In this document: piece after piece, positions 25,369 to 36,500 of the stretch
How positions within the stretch are numbered: the stretch's first letter is position 1
How the letters are laid out: the number at the start of each line of letters is the position of its first letter
From: DTU013 sp964490975
GTDB lineage: Bacteria > Bacillota > Clostridia > Acetivibrionales > DTU013
DNA: 64,000 nucleotides
Direction of reading: 5' to 3'
NCBI GenBank assembly: GCA_964490975.1
Contig: CAZBEQ010000005.1
Location: 1 to 64,000, forward strand
The notes under the pieces: generated by a model
What the model was told of the DNA's origin: nothing
What the model saw: only the letters and a program-made list of their open reading frames with translations
The model's database searches: none
Position numbers and translations under genes: made by a program

Positions 25369-26592
25369 CTACCCATTATCGCAGAGCATCGCGTCAAGTC
25401 GTATGTGTACCTCCTTGAGGAAATCTGCGGTATTAACGATTTTCTTTTCCTTCAGTTCCGAGAGCTGTGACAGGTCTTTAGTCATAACGCCCTCTTCAAT
25501 TGTCTTGAGAGAAGCAGCCTCCAAAGTGTTTGCGAAATCAACGAGCATAGCGTTGCCGTCCATTTCGCCCCTCTTTTTAATAGCGCCTGTCCAGGCAAAC
25601 AGCGTTGCCATAGGGTTGGTCGAGGTCTCCTCGCCCTTGAGGTGCTTATAGTAGTGTCTGGTAACTGTACCGTGGGCAGCTTCGTATTCATAAAAGCCTT
25701 CGGGAGAGACAAGTACGGAAGTCATCATAGCTAGGCTGCCAAAGGCTGTTGCCACCATATCTGACATAACATCGCCATCGTAATTTTTGCATGCCCAGAC
25801 CATGCCGCCCTCAGACCTGATTACCCTTGCCACCGCATCATCGATAAGAGTATAGAAATATTCGATACCGGCCTCGGAGAATTTATCCTTGTATTCAGTA
25901 TCAAATACTTCCTGGAAAATATCTTTAAAGGTATGGTCATATTTTTTGGAGATCGTATCTTTTGTTGCAAACCAAAGATCCTGTTTTACATCAAGTGCGT
26001 AATTGAAGCAGGCCTTTGCAAAGCTCTTTATCGAAGCATCAACGTTGTGCATACCCATTATTACGCCCGGACCCTTGAATTCAAAAACTGTTTCCCTGAC
26101 CTCTTTTCCGTCCTTCCCTTTGAATACGAGTTCAGCAGTGCCAGGACCTTCTACACGGTACTCCACATTCCTGTACACATCGCCATATGCATGCCTGGCA
26201 ATTGTGATGGGCTTCTTCCATGTCTTTACCGACGGTTTTACACTGTCAACCAAAATGGGAGCTCTGAATACGGTTCCATCAAGTATTGCCCTGATCGTAC
26301 CATTTGGGCTCTTCCACATCTGCTTAAGTCCGTATTCCTCAACTCGCTGGGCATTAGGCGTGATCGTCGCACATTTTACAGCAACGCCATACTTCTTTGT
26401 CGCCAGCGCCGCATCTGTCGTGACTTGATCATTGGTCTCATCACGGTATTTAAGGCCAAGGTCATAATATTCAGTATTCAGATCTATGTAAGGATGGAGA
26501 AGTTCATCTTTTATAAGTTGCCAGATGATCCTGGTCATCTCGTCTCCATCCATTTCAACTATAGGCATATGCATTCTTATTTTTTCATTCAT
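25369..26592 (-). CDS. icd: NADP-dependent isocitrate dehydrogenase
   Basis: Converts isocitrate to 2-oxoglutarate. The 407-residue sequence belongs to the eukaryote-like (subfamily II) enzymes: IVEMDGDEMTRIIW at the N-terminus, KSPNGTIRAILDGTVFRAPI, a YKDKFSEAGIEYFYTLIDD helix, the metal/isocitrate Asp motif CKNYDGDVMSDMVA and EAAHGTVTRHYYKHLKGE for the cofactor. It supplies 2-oxoglutarate for glutamate synthesis. It lies between the SEC-C gene and the PDZ membrane gene. Confidence 0.96.
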   Translation of the reverse strand: MNEKIRMHMPIVEMDGDEMTRIIWQLIKDELLHPYIDLNTEYYDLGLKYRDETNDQVTTDAALATKKYGVAVKCATITPNAQRVEEYGLKQMWKSPNGTIRAILDGTVFRAPILVDSVKPSVKTWKKPITIARHAYGDVYRNVEYRVEGPGTAELVFKGKDGKEVRETVFEFKGPGVIMGMHNVDASIKSFAKACFNYALDVKQDLWFATKDTISKKYDHTFKDIFQEVFDTEYKDKFSEAGIEYFYTLIDDAVARVIRSEGGMVWACKNYDGDVMSDMVATAFGSLAMMTSVLVSPEGFYEYEAAHGTVTRHYYKHLKGEETSTNPMATLFAWTGAIKKRGEMDGNAMLVDFANTLEAASLKTIEEGVMTKDLSQLSELKEKKIVNTADFLKEVHIRLDAMLCDNG

Positions 26593-26671
26593 ATAGCATC
26601 TAATCCTTTCCTGACTATAAACTCATATACTTCGGCGAAAACGTACTGAAGCACCCGAAGCAGTGCCTTTC

Positions 26672-27169
26672 TTACCCTATACCACAGCACTTCTTGTATT
26701 TCTTCCCGCTCCCACATGGGCATGGATCATTTCTGCCAACCTTATTGCTTACAGCCATTTTTGACTGTCTGAATTCCAATGTAATCTCCTTGCGCCTTTC
26801 CTCGGAAAGTATGCCATCCCACTGCTCAAGGTTATAAAGCCAGTCAGCCTTTGCTTCATGCATGTTCCAATAAAGCTTCTCAAAATCAATGACAGCCGAT
26901 AGCTCTGTGTCCTTCTCCAATGAATCCATATCCAGTTCATTCACCAAACTTGTATTGATGCCATCAAGAAAACCCGTAAATACTGCCGGATCCATTTTAT
27001 AACCAGCCGCCAGCTCCTCAAGCTTTCCCTCAAGCTTGTCGATACGGTTCTCCAATATGTAACTATAATTATCCTTTTCTTTTTCAAGGTAATCCTTCCA
27101 GAACGCGTTGTTCTGCGCCTGGCTCATTTCTGCTTCTGCAGATTGCTTCCACTGTTCATAAAGTCCCAT
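26672..27169 (-). CDS. SEC-C metal-binding domain protein
   Basis: A 165-residue protein, mostly helical and charged (DYLEKEKDNYSYILENRIDKLEGKLEEL), ending in the SEC-C zinc motif GRNDPCPCGSGKKYKKCCG. The same motif is at the SecA C-terminus, where it contacts SecB and ribosomes. This stand-alone protein's role is unknown. AAGGAG precedes the ATG. A 79-bp gap separates it from icd. Confidence 0.88.
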   Translation of the reverse strand: MGLYEQWKQSAEAEMSQAQNNAFWKDYLEKEKDNYSYILENRIDKLEGKLEELAAGYKMDPAVFTGFLDGINTSLVNELDMDSLEKDTELSAVIDFEKLYWNMHEAKADWLYNLEQWDGILSEERRKEITLEFRQSKMAVSNKVGRNDPCPCGSGKKYKKCCGIG

Positions 27170-27374
27170 TTTCGTGCTCCTTCTTTGTTACGCAAAAAGT
27201 ATATCAATTAATAAAATGTATTATAACATGTATTCATATAAAGTCAAAATAGATTAGATAGAAGCTTCCTTTACCTCATATATTTTACCAATATTTTATA
27301 TTTTTATTATCTAATTCGCAGTATATCATGGTTAATATGAATAAGTAAGGCCTCGTTGCTTATACCTTTTCGGC

Positions 27375-27410
27375 AAAAAAGAACTGCCTCAAAGTTCAAT
27401 TTGAGACAGT
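27375..27410 (-). terminator. Intrinsic terminator after the ECF S-component gene
   Basis: Stem ACTGCCTCAAA / TTTGAGACAGT (383-393 and 400-410 of this kilobase, one mismatch) with loop GTTCAA, followed on the minus strand by six T (A-run at 27375-27380). It lies 44 bp beyond the stop codon of the minus-strand gene. Confidence 0.88.
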
Positions 27411-27453
27411 CTCTTTGTTATCTACTTAAAATCTTTTACCTGTATAAATCTAT

Positions 27454-28041
27454 TTATTTTTTGATTATCCTTTTGACTGCAAGCACTATAGGTATGGATA
27501 AAGCTATAGAAACGATTATTTCAGCCGGTCCGTTTGTCAGAGCGATCCCAAGAACAGCCGTCGCAGCCTGACTGCTTTCAATACCCATTTTTTGTGCAAA
27601 TTCAGCAGCATAGAGAATATAGATAATTCCAAGAACACAGACCGTATTTGTAAGAGTACCTACTGCTGCACCTATGCCGGTCTTAACCGCATCATTCTTA
27701 ATAAATGGTATTTTGTAGGCGTAATAGGTAGTTACTCCGATCAACATCCTCGGAAGCACTGATACCAGCGGATTCAAAAAAGCAAATGATAGTAATGACG
27801 GATTAGTCATGTTCTGAATGATGCTGAATATCCCGAAGATCAACCCTGCTACCAAGCCAACTATGGGGCCCTCAAGGATTGCCCCGATGATAACGGGGAT
27901 GTGCATGATGGTTGCCTTTGCCATTGGCAGCGGTATAAATCCAATACCTGATGCTCCCAATACTATCGATATGGCAGAGAGCATACCGACGACCGCGATT
28001 TGCCTTGTTTCAAACTTCTTCTTTCCAATTACCTTTTCCAT
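27454..28041 (-). CDS. ECF transporter S component
   Basis: Substrate-binding membrane subunit of an energy-coupling factor vitamin transporter. The 195 residues form about six helices. The first begins QIAVVGMLSAISIVLG, matching the A-x-x-x-A helix contacting the EcfT subunit, followed by the HIPVIIGAILEGPIVGLVAGLIFG segment. This resembles the pantothenate/riboflavin-type S components, but the substrate is not certain. No EcfA or EcfT lies nearby, so it likely uses a shared group II module. GGGAGG precedes the ATG. Confidence 0.87.
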   Translation of the reverse strand: MEKVIGKKKFETRQIAVVGMLSAISIVLGASGIGFIPLPMAKATIMHIPVIIGAILEGPIVGLVAGLIFGIFSIIQNMTNPSLLSFAFLNPLVSVLPRMLIGVTTYYAYKIPFIKNDAVKTGIGAAVGTLTNTVCVLGIIYILYAAEFAQKMGIESSQAATAVLGIALTNGPAEIIVSIALSIPIVLAVKRIIKK

Positions 28042-28217
28042 TACAATCGACCTCCCGCTCTTATTCCCGTAGGATATAAGTCGTAAATTTTATTTTGCCC
28101 AGTACGGTTTCAAAAGAATACCGCCTTTTTAAAATGCTAACACATTTCTTAATCAATTACCATAGTATTATCTATAATATTTTCTTCCTCAAATTCCTAC
28201 CACAGAGTTCAAAAAAC

Positions 28218-28457
28218 TGCTCAAAATTTACGGTAAGGGCAGCAATACCGCCATAGTTTGTTGTCATAAAGCGGCAATATAAGAATTTTGTTAACCTATT
28301 ATGATATATATTCAATAATATCTTAAAGTTAATTGCCCTTACCGAAAAAATTGAGCAGAAATTATGGTGTGAGCTGTAAAAATTGCCCTTACCGAAAAAA
28401 TTGAGCAGAAATTATGGTGTGAGCAAAAAGTATTGCCCTTACCGAAAAATTTGAGCA
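28218..28457. mobile_element. Mini-element A1: inverted 24-nt site, 92-bp core, three direct sites phased at 50 bp
   Basis: In the 521-bp gap between divergent ECF S-component genes (28042-28562). A 24-nt site (TGCTCAAAATT...GGTAAGGGCA) at 28218-28241 recurs inverted at 28334-28357, 28384-28407 and 28434-28457 (TGCCCTTACCG...TTGAGCA), with an exact 50-bp period. The blocks 28331-28374 and 28381-28424 are identical. The core 28242-28333 is 92 bp. A homologous copy in the opposite orientation lies at 59097-59286. The layout resembles the multi-site ends of IS21- or Tn7-type elements. No transposase is present. Confidence 0.8.
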
Positions 28458-28562
28458 ATTGCGCGAAGGCATGCTGGCAGCTTCACAGTAAATGGTGTTC
28501 TAGACACAGAATATGGATAATGATACAATAATTCAAAAGGACGCTCACTCGGGAGGAGAACC

Positions 28563-29363
28563 ATGAAGGAACTGATCAAAATGTGGAAATACAGCACAAT
28601 GGTCGCAATCACCGTATTGTGTGCGGGCATTTACATGCTGTTTCTACTGCCTACAAAGTCAATAGTGATTATACCCGGCGTTACAGAAATCAGGCCCGCA
28701 TCACTGCTTCCCGTCATTTTTGGCTTGTTGTTCGGCCCGGCTGGTGCTTGGGGGTCGGCAATAGGAAATCTTGGTGGCGATCTTTTCGGTACCATGTCAC
28801 CCGGATCAATGTTCGGTTTTATAGGAAATTTTATGTATGCCTACATACCATATAAATTGTGGTACCATATAAAGCAAAGACATGGCGAAGACAGGGCCCC
28901 GACAATCAATTCGCCCTGGAAGCTTGCCCGTTTCGGCATCACGAGCTTCATTGCCAGTACGGCCTGCGCAGTAACGATAGCATGGGGACTCGATCTTTTG
29001 AATATGGCCAGCTTTTCTGCTCTTGCAATAATCATCACATTGAACAACACTGTGACCACGTTATTATTAGGGCCTATTGTGCTTCCTTTGATTTATACCT
29101 TCACAAAGAAAAACAAATTACTATGGACGGATATCATGCACCCCAAAGACATCAGCAGGCCTTCAATTGACAAGGTCCACCCACTAATGATAAGCGCCGG
29201 AGCAATTGGAGGTCTGGTTTCCGGTTTAGCCGCAAGTTACCTCATTGCGGGCCAAACCTTATCAGGCCAGCAAATTCCAACAACCGGTACCGGAAATCTC
29301 ACTGTTGCCTTGATCGTGTTGCCATTTCTAATAACCTTGTTTTACGGCTCACTCAATTCCTGA
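28563..29363 (+). CDS. ECF transporter S component-like membrane protein
   Basis: 266 residues with six or more helices. SIVIIPGVTEIRPASLLPVIFGLLFGPAGAWGSAIGNLGGDLFG is characteristic of the QueT/CbrT-type S-component group, in which the EIRPA loop lies beside the substrate site. The extended C-terminal part adds further helices. The substrate is unknown. GGAGGAG precedes the ATG by 4-9 nt. Its promoter region contains mini-element A1, whose outermost site ends 105 bp upstream. Its last 22 bp overlap the convergent Spo0E-like gene. Confidence 0.8.
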   Translation: MKELIKMWKYSTMVAITVLCAGIYMLFLLPTKSIVIIPGVTEIRPASLLPVIFGLLFGPAGAWGSAIGNLGGDLFGTMSPGSMFGFIGNFMYAYIPYKLWYHIKQRHGEDRAPTINSPWKLARFGITSFIASTACAVTIAWGLDLLNMASFSALAIIITLNNTVTTLLLGPIVLPLIYTFTKKNKLLWTDIMHPKDISRPSIDKVHPLMISAGAIGGLVSGLAASYLIAGQTLSGQQIPTTGTGNLTVALIVLPFLITLFYGSLNS

Positions 29364-29521
29364 TCCTCTGATTTGTAATATAGTAATATCAATATATCTA
29401 ATTCCCGGCTGCGTTGCTGGACAATGCTACTGGTCAAGTTCTCGGTTTGGATCAATTCATGGAGCTCTTCTCTCAATACATTGATATCCTTGACTTGATA
29501 TAAGGAGCTATTATCTTTCAA
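29342..29521 (-). CDS. Spo0E family sporulation regulatory phosphatase
   Basis: A 59-residue protein read from a TTG start at 29521. The sequence VLREELHELIQTENLTSSIV followed by QQRSRELDILILLYY fits the Spo0E family pattern, a two-helix hairpin with the SxxxD phosphatase motif (SRELD). Spo0E proteins dephosphorylate Spo0A-P and delay sporulation. The TTG is preceded by GGGAGG at 8 nt; the ATG-like start further upstream (29581) has no RBS and gives an untypical N-terminus. It has a strong promoter at 29658-29686 and overlaps the convergent ECF gene by 22 bp. Confidence 0.85.
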   Translation of the reverse strand: MKDNSSLYQVKDINVLREELHELIQTENLTSSIVQQRSRELDILILLYYKSEDQELSEP

Positions 29522-29657
29522 GGCTATACACCTCCCAGTAATTAAAACCAACAAACTGCTTCCACAAGATACCTGACTCAAAAAGCGTAATCACCATACT
29601 GCCTAAATCCGGGAATAGCCTGAAGCCAACTTCTGACAAGATGTATACTGTAGTTGT

Positions 29658-29686
29658 ATTATATTACAATTTTGTAACGTAATCAA
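29658..29686 (-). promoter_or_regulatory. Promoter of the spo0E-like gene with palindrome in the spacer
   Basis: On the minus strand TTGATT (29681-29686), a 17-bp spacer and TATAAT (29658-29663). The inverted repeat TTACAA-AA-TTGTAA (29664-29677) fills the spacer, the position of a classical repressor operator. Confidence 0.7.
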
Positions 29687-29730
29687 CATAATTTCCCATG
29701 TTTAACCAGTATTTTTATGATAAAAAAATG

Positions 29731-29759
29731 TTGCCGTAAGGCATAGGTATAATTATAAT
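29731..29759 (+). promoter_or_regulatory. Promoter of the YkgJ-like gene
   Basis: TTGCCG (29731-29736), 17-bp spacer and TATAAT (29754-29759), 79 bp before the ATG at 29838. The rest of the gap 29522-29837 holds only this and the divergent spo0E promoter. Confidence 0.65.
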
Positions 29760-29837
29760 AGTTGTTGAATTTTATAGTTTAGCGTTCTTATTCAGGTAAA
29801 AAAATTTAATGAACTAATATACGTCAGGGGGCGATTT

Positions 29838-30506
29838 ATGGGAAATATTTTTATTTTTTTTGATATGGGTGTACCCCAAATAGGCTGTACAGATTGCTTT
29901 AATTGCAAAAGTATTATGGGGAAAAGCCTGTGTGATATAAAAAACAGAGGCTGCTGCCATTACTTCCCGGAGTTCACGCTGGTTGATATCCAGAGGATGG
30001 CTGTACTGGAAGGAGGCCGCAAAGCAATTGATCATATACTATCTTATCCCGGTACAAAGGTAAATAGATTCAATTTTTATTGTACAGGTCCCTTCGACAA
30101 AGAAGCTTATGAAAAATACATCGCATCAGGAGAGCTTCTTGAAACAGGAAGTATAAGGGATCATACCATATTCTTCAGGACCTGTCCCTTCGTTAGCCCC
30201 GGAAAGGGCTGTACTCTTCCCGCAAGGTTCAGGACAACCGTTTGCAACTTTTTCATTTGTTCCGAAGTATTGGACAATATAGATAACCAGTATTTGTTGG
30301 AAGATTATTTGAAGGAGCGCTCCCGCTACTCACGATGGGTTTATCGTGAAAGCGGAATATTGCAGCATCTTCTTGAGGAAAGTGGACTTGACCTTGTAAA
30401 GGATCTTTGGGGATCTGTCGATATGCTGGCTGAATTGTATCAGAGCAGCTATGACTTTCCGATGCTTGAGCCGGCGGAATTCAGCTCAGATCCCATTGTA
30501 AGGTGA
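29838..30506 (+). CDS. Cys-rich YkgJ-like metal-binding protein
   Basis: 222 residues with an N-terminal cysteine cluster (GCTDCFNCKSIMGKSLC and RGCCHYF, residues 16-40) and a second cluster (FRTCPFVSPGKGC and TTVCNFFIC, about 114-140). The second part resembles the YkgJ/UPF0153 zinc/iron-chelating pattern CPFL...C.iY..RP..C. The function is unknown; metal or Fe-S binding is likely. A GGGGGCG RBS lies ahead of the ATG. The last 58 bp overlap the 3' end of the convergent glucan synthase gene. Confidence 0.65.
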   Translation: MGNIFIFFDMGVPQIGCTDCFNCKSIMGKSLCDIKNRGCCHYFPEFTLVDIQRMAVLEGGRKAIDHILSYPGTKVNRFNFYCTGPFDKEAYEKYIASGELLETGSIRDHTIFFRTCPFVSPGKGCTLPARFRTTVCNFFICSEVLDNIDNQYLLEDYLKERSRYSRWVYRESGILQHLLEESGLDLVKDLWGSVDMLAELYQSSYDFPMLEPAEFSSDPIVR

Positions 30507-33500
30507 AAAAACGATCCCATTGTAACTTCGACTTTATGGGTGCCCGACGCTGACAGATCGATAAAACCTGTATCGCATATCATGCCGTCTACAGCGATAT
30601 ATGAAACACCTCGGCAGACACCATCAGGGTTTTTAACTTCGATCAAAAATGTCGAATTTCTATACCTGTAAACAACATCATACTTTTTCCAGTTTGACGG
30701 AATACAAGGATCTATATATAGTCTTTCGCCCTTTTTTATAAATCCTGATATGTTCTCAAGGCCAACCTTGTAGAGCCAGCCTGCCGCACCGGTATACCAG
30801 GTCCATCCGCCTCTGCCGGTGTGCGGGCTTATCGCATAAACATCCGCTGCCATTACATATGGCTCAGTTTTGTATCTGTGATACTCGATATCTGTTCTTG
30901 TGTGGTTAATAGGATTTAGCATATGGAATATCTCGCTTGCCTTGTCTCCCATGCCCAGCTTTGTAAAGGCAAGCACGACCCAGGTGGCGGCATGGGTGTA
31001 CTGTCCCCCGTTTTCACGCACACCGGGTACATATCCTTTGATATAACCGGGTTCAAGTACTCCTTCATCAAATGGTGGTGTAAGCAGCTTAACCAAGCCC
31101 TCACGATCATCCACAAGATATTTTTGAACGGCGGCCATAGCCTCACGAGCACGCTTTAGTTTTCCTGCTCCCGATATCACCGACCAAGACTGTGATATGG
31201 AATCGATCATACACTCTGAATTACTTACAGAGCCAAGAGGTGTGCCATCATCAAAATATGCCCTCCTATACCAGCTGCCATCCCATGCGGCCTGTTCAAT
31301 GCTTTCGGTCAGGCTGACAGCCTTGCTGCTATACATATCAGCCCTTTCAATATCTCCCATTAGCCGGCAGATCGGTACAAATTTCTGCAGTATCGATATA
31401 AGAAACCATCCCAGCCATACACTCTCACCTGAGCCCTTGTTCCCTACAGTATTCATTCCATCATTCCAGTCACCACTTCCTATAAGCGGTATGCCATGTG
31501 GACCGACAGCAAGCGACCTGTCTATAGCCCTCAAGCAGTGCTCATATAAGCTTGCGGCAGTATCTGACAGGCAAGGTTCCTCGTACTTCTCATCTTCACC
31601 CTCGCCAAGAAGATTACCTTCCAAAAACAAAATCTTTTCTCCCAGAATTGATTCATCACCGGTCTTTTCAACATATTCAGACGTAACATAAGCAAGCCAT
31701 AACAAATCATCGGAGTACCTGGTGCGTATGCCCTTGCCCCTCTCAGCATGCCACCAATGCTGAACATCGCCCTCCTTGAACTGTCTTGAAGCATGCAGTA
31801 ATATCTGATCCCTTGACAACTCAGGGAATGTATTGAGTACTGCCATGCAATCCTGCAGCTGGTCCCTGAAGCCATAAGCCCCTCCGGCCTGGTAATATCC
31901 TGACCTTGCCCACATTCTGCAAACTATCGTCTGATAAGCAAGCCAGCCGTTCATCAATACATCAAAAGAGTCATCCGGTGTGTGGAGCTGAATAGTCTCA
32001 AGCGTTTCATTCCAATATGTCTTCACTCGTTCCAATTCTTTAACAGCACCATCAACTCCACAGAACCTCTTTACCAGTTCTTGTGCCTGCATCGCTTGAG
32101 CAGAACAGCCCAGTAGAAATACAACAGCAGTTTCATCTTCAGGTGCAAGCGTTTCGGTACAACTGATCGCTGCGCAAGGATCAATGCCTGCGCCGGCCTC
32201 TCCGGATAATTGGCCGTCAAACATACATACCGGTTCCGATAGATCTCCCTTGTATCCAAAGAATGCTGCCCTGCTGCATGTGTATGAAATTTCCCTGCTG
32301 GCAGCCATAAACACAGATGTGCCACTGAACTCATGTGTGAATTTGTTTTCTATAAACAATATCCCACTATCATCCATCCTGGTCATTATATATTGTGATG
32401 TACGGCTCTCATCCACACCCAGCACAGGTTTAATATAGTAGGTGATATTTAGTCTACGCTGTCTGCCTGTATGATTTTTCAGCTTGACGATACATATCTT
32501 GACAGGCTGATCCAGTGATGCAAATAATGTTAATGTCTGACCGATCCCATTGCTTTCGTGTTCAAAGGCACTATAGCCATGGCCATGATGAACCGTGTAT
32601 TCTCCGTTTCCCGGTGCAGGCATGGGAGTGAGGCTCCAATGGCATTTCTCATCAATATCGCTTATATAGAATATCTCGCCCTGACGATCTGATACAGGGT
32701 CGTTTGTCCATGGAGTAAGCTTGAATTCGCGGCTATTTTGATACCATGTATAACCTCCGCCGATTTCCGTAACAAGAAATCCAAAAAACCTGTTTGCAAT
32801 AATGTTGGACCATGGCAGTGGAGTGTTGCGATCGTATCCGAGCTTTATAATGTATTCTCTTCCATCCTCGGAGAAGCCGCCAATACCATTAAAAAACAGG
32901 AGCTTTTTCTTATCAGTCCCATTATGCGAGGTCACACTGTAATTCTTGTTATCATCATCGCGCAAATCTGCTGATGGCTTGCAGTCTGCAGTGATAGCAG
33001 AGGCCTTTATATTGTTTCTGAAGGCTTCGATGCTATCCTTTACTACCAACACAGCTACAGTATAAAGCAGAGAAATATGTTGTTGATCAACATCGGCCTT
33101 ATTTAATATAAATACACCTCCGGATTTATTCGTCATCTCTCTGGCATGGCTTGCTGCAACTGCGTTCCTGATTTTTTCATTCAAAGGTTGGTTATATCCT
33201 TCCACTTTATTTATGAGAATCACAAGATCTACTGTAAGATTCTTTATACGCCAGTATTCATGTCCTTTCAACGCCCACTCAACCAGTTCAAGCTCCTCAT
33301 CATCATTTATCTCAATTAGCATAACAGGAATATCTCCCGATATGCCAAACGGCCACAGGTCCTGCTGTGAAAGGGTATTCGACTCGATATACCCTGAAAA
33401 GCTTCTTTTGAAGGAGCTGTTATATAGAAAGAAAGGTACAAGTTCAAGATAAAAAATGATTTCTTCCGGTTTAAGCCCAAGATACCTGTTTTCCACCTGG

Positions 33501-36500
33501 CTTCTTATCCATGAAAGTTCAAACACCCTGTCAGAGACTCTTAAATCATTATATTTGTCAGCCATCTCAAGCGCCTGTTTTCTCGAACCGGCTACAACTG
33601 AAGTGTACATGGCCCTAACAGTTTGACCCGGTTCAACTTTTATCCGTCTTCTCAGGCTCATAACCGGGTCAAGCACAGATCCAACATTTCCGCCAAGCGG
33701 CTGGTCAGGTTCCATAGCACTTGGATCAGTAATATCACGATTCCTTCCTATGAATTGCATCCTATCAGTCTCATACTGTACTTCTCCTACAGTACAGCTG
33801 TCTTCTACTGTCATAGTATGAACAAACCAGGACGTCCGATGCCCTGCATGTCTCTGCCTTCTAGCCGCAAGCAGGCACATATGCTCCCTGACAAATTCAG
33901 TCCTGACAAAGAGCTTACTGAAGGCAGGATGCGCTGCGTCCTCCTGCACCGGAGCAATTACAGGCTCAAAATAGCTGGTCAGTTCCACATACCTGACACT
34001 GCCGCTGTGGTTTGTGACTGATATACGCCTAATTTCTGCATTATCCTCAGAAGAAACGGTTATCTCAAGGTGTGACTCAATATTTCCATTCCTTTTTATA
34101 AATTCCGCTTTATCAGGCGAAAACACCACCCTGTATTTTTCAGGTTCAAAGCCAAAAGGCTCATACGTGGCTGACCATGATGTGTTTGAATTAATATTTG
34201 TAATAAAAATATAGAAGCCCTTTTTATTAAAATAGTCACCTGACCACCTGTTAACAGCCATATTCCCAGATATGCTGCGTCCCGAACCGCCATCAGTTAT
34301 CATAACAGAGTATTCACCGTTAGAGAGCATATGAACATTAGGAGGTATGGTCCCCGGACACCCGTATGTTCTTACTGCCGCACCATCTGTATGTTCAGTC
34401 CTGCGTACGCGGCTGATCCCTTCTTCCTTATGTCCCTTAGTATAGAGTATTTTAACGGGTGTCTTTTCCTGAAGCAGTAATTCAGCGGATCTTATGACCG
34501 GATCATTATGAAACCGCCTTTGTAAGATATCATGATTAAAAAAATTATTTAACGCTGCCAAACTCATTCCCTGATGATGAGCCATATAACTTTTCACTAT
34601 CCTGTATTTGCTGTCCTGATCCATTCTGGACGGTGTGAAATCCGCTGCCTCATAAAAGCCGCAGATACCTTCCATACCAAAACCTCGGAGTTCTTTCAGG
34701 TTTTCAGTTACACCGGCAGGATCTATACCAAGAGCAAGGAGGGACGCATAAGGCGCTGTTACCATGTCATTGGCCAGTCCCCTTTTAAGGCCGAGCTCAG
34801 GCACTCCAAACGCCTTGTACTGATAGTTCAGCTTAAAGTCCATGGCACTGTAGCCTGATTCCGAAATTCCCCAGGGTATACCACGGTGTTTGCAGTATTT
34901 TTTTTGTTTTCTGACAACAAACAAGTATGTTTCATCCAGGATCGTATTTTCATAGCTCCGCATGATGATCAGCGGCATAAGGTATTCAAACATCGTACCT
35001 GTCCATGATACAAGACCCTTGCCGCCATCGGATGCAGTCAGTTTCCTCCCCAGCCTCATCCAATGCCTTCTGTCCGTTTCGCCTCTGGCAATTGCAATAA
35101 AGCTTGCCTGTCTTGCTTCGGAAGCCAGCAAATCATAATATGACTTGCTCAAATGTCCATCCTCCACATTATAACCAATTGAAAACAACAGCCTTCTATT
35201 ATCAAAGAGAGGAGAAAACTCGGTCCCGTCTATAAGCTTTGATAATCTCTGTATTAATTCATCGTACCGACCTTTCATTGCTTTGATATGGTCGGCCCCC
35301 TGCATGAAAAGTCGGGAAGTAACCCCATGAAATGCAGCAGCCTTCTGATACCGGAGCAGGAGTTCATCCGGAGTGCCCGGAGCATAAAGCTCAATTGCCA
35401 TTTCAGGATCATACTGCTGCAGAACACTGATTAGATCAGGTTGTTGCAGGAACGGATAATAGGAATATAATTCTGCCGTAAAATACTTAACCATTTCATC
35501 AAGCTTCAGGCCCCATTCATCACATCCACTACGATCCTCTTCCGAAAGAGAGCCCAACCATGATGCAATACCCCTTAGAGTGTTTTCCCAGCTTCTGATA
35601 TCAACAATTTCAGTTGACGCCAGTTCTGACAGAAGGTTCCGAAGCTTTTTATCCAGAGCAGACATATCTTTTTCACACATCAGTTCCATCGTATCGGCAA
35701 GACCCGCTGCCATAGACGGGCGGACAAGCTTTTGGGCCCTATACTCCTTCAGGCCTTCCCTTAAAACCATCATATAGCCAACAAGGTTACCACTGTCTAC
35801 AGTAGACACATAAAGCGGCCTGAGCTTATCGAGTGTGGTCGTATCATACCAGTTAAACAAATGGCCTTTCCATTTATCAAGCTTTTCCATTGTGCTTATT
35901 GTATTATCCAATCTGTCTGCCATATCGTCAGAGCTGATATATCCCAAATCATATGAGGATAGCACAGAAACCAGCAGCATCCCTATATTGGTCGGCGAAG
36001 TCCTGTGGGCTGGACCTTTAAACGGATCCTGCTGAAAATTATCAGGTGGCAGATAGTTTTCGCTTTTAGTAGTAAAATCCTCAAAATATCTCCAGGTTTT
36101 CCTGGATATCCTCCTAAGGAAAGCTATATCATTGTCCGTCAGCCTGCTCTGCTTTCTGACAGCAGGCTTACTGATAAAGTATGCTGTCAGCGGAGCCGCC
36201 ATCCAGATACAAGCTGCGGCTGTGGCTGTTATCAAGCTCCTGTTAGAAAAAAGCGCAGCAGAGAAAAATACAATTACCGCAGCTGGGACAGAGAACCACA
36301 TTTTCCTGTAATAGCTTTTCAGGCTATTGTCCGCGCCGGCTTCCGCATCGGCGGCCGTGACCCACTCCAGCATGTTCCTGTGCGAATGGAACTTCCTGTA
36401 CAGCGTTCGCGCAACAGCATCGAGCATTAGGCTGGTCTGAAACGGGATAAACATAAAAAGCAGCAATGATTGGTAGAGCGCGGCTTTTATACCGGACATT

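Noticed and set aside
28331..28457. Possible CRISPR array (repeats every 50 bp)
   Set aside because: Only three units, the region between repeats is itself partly repeated, an inverted copy lies 92 bp away, and no cas gene is near.
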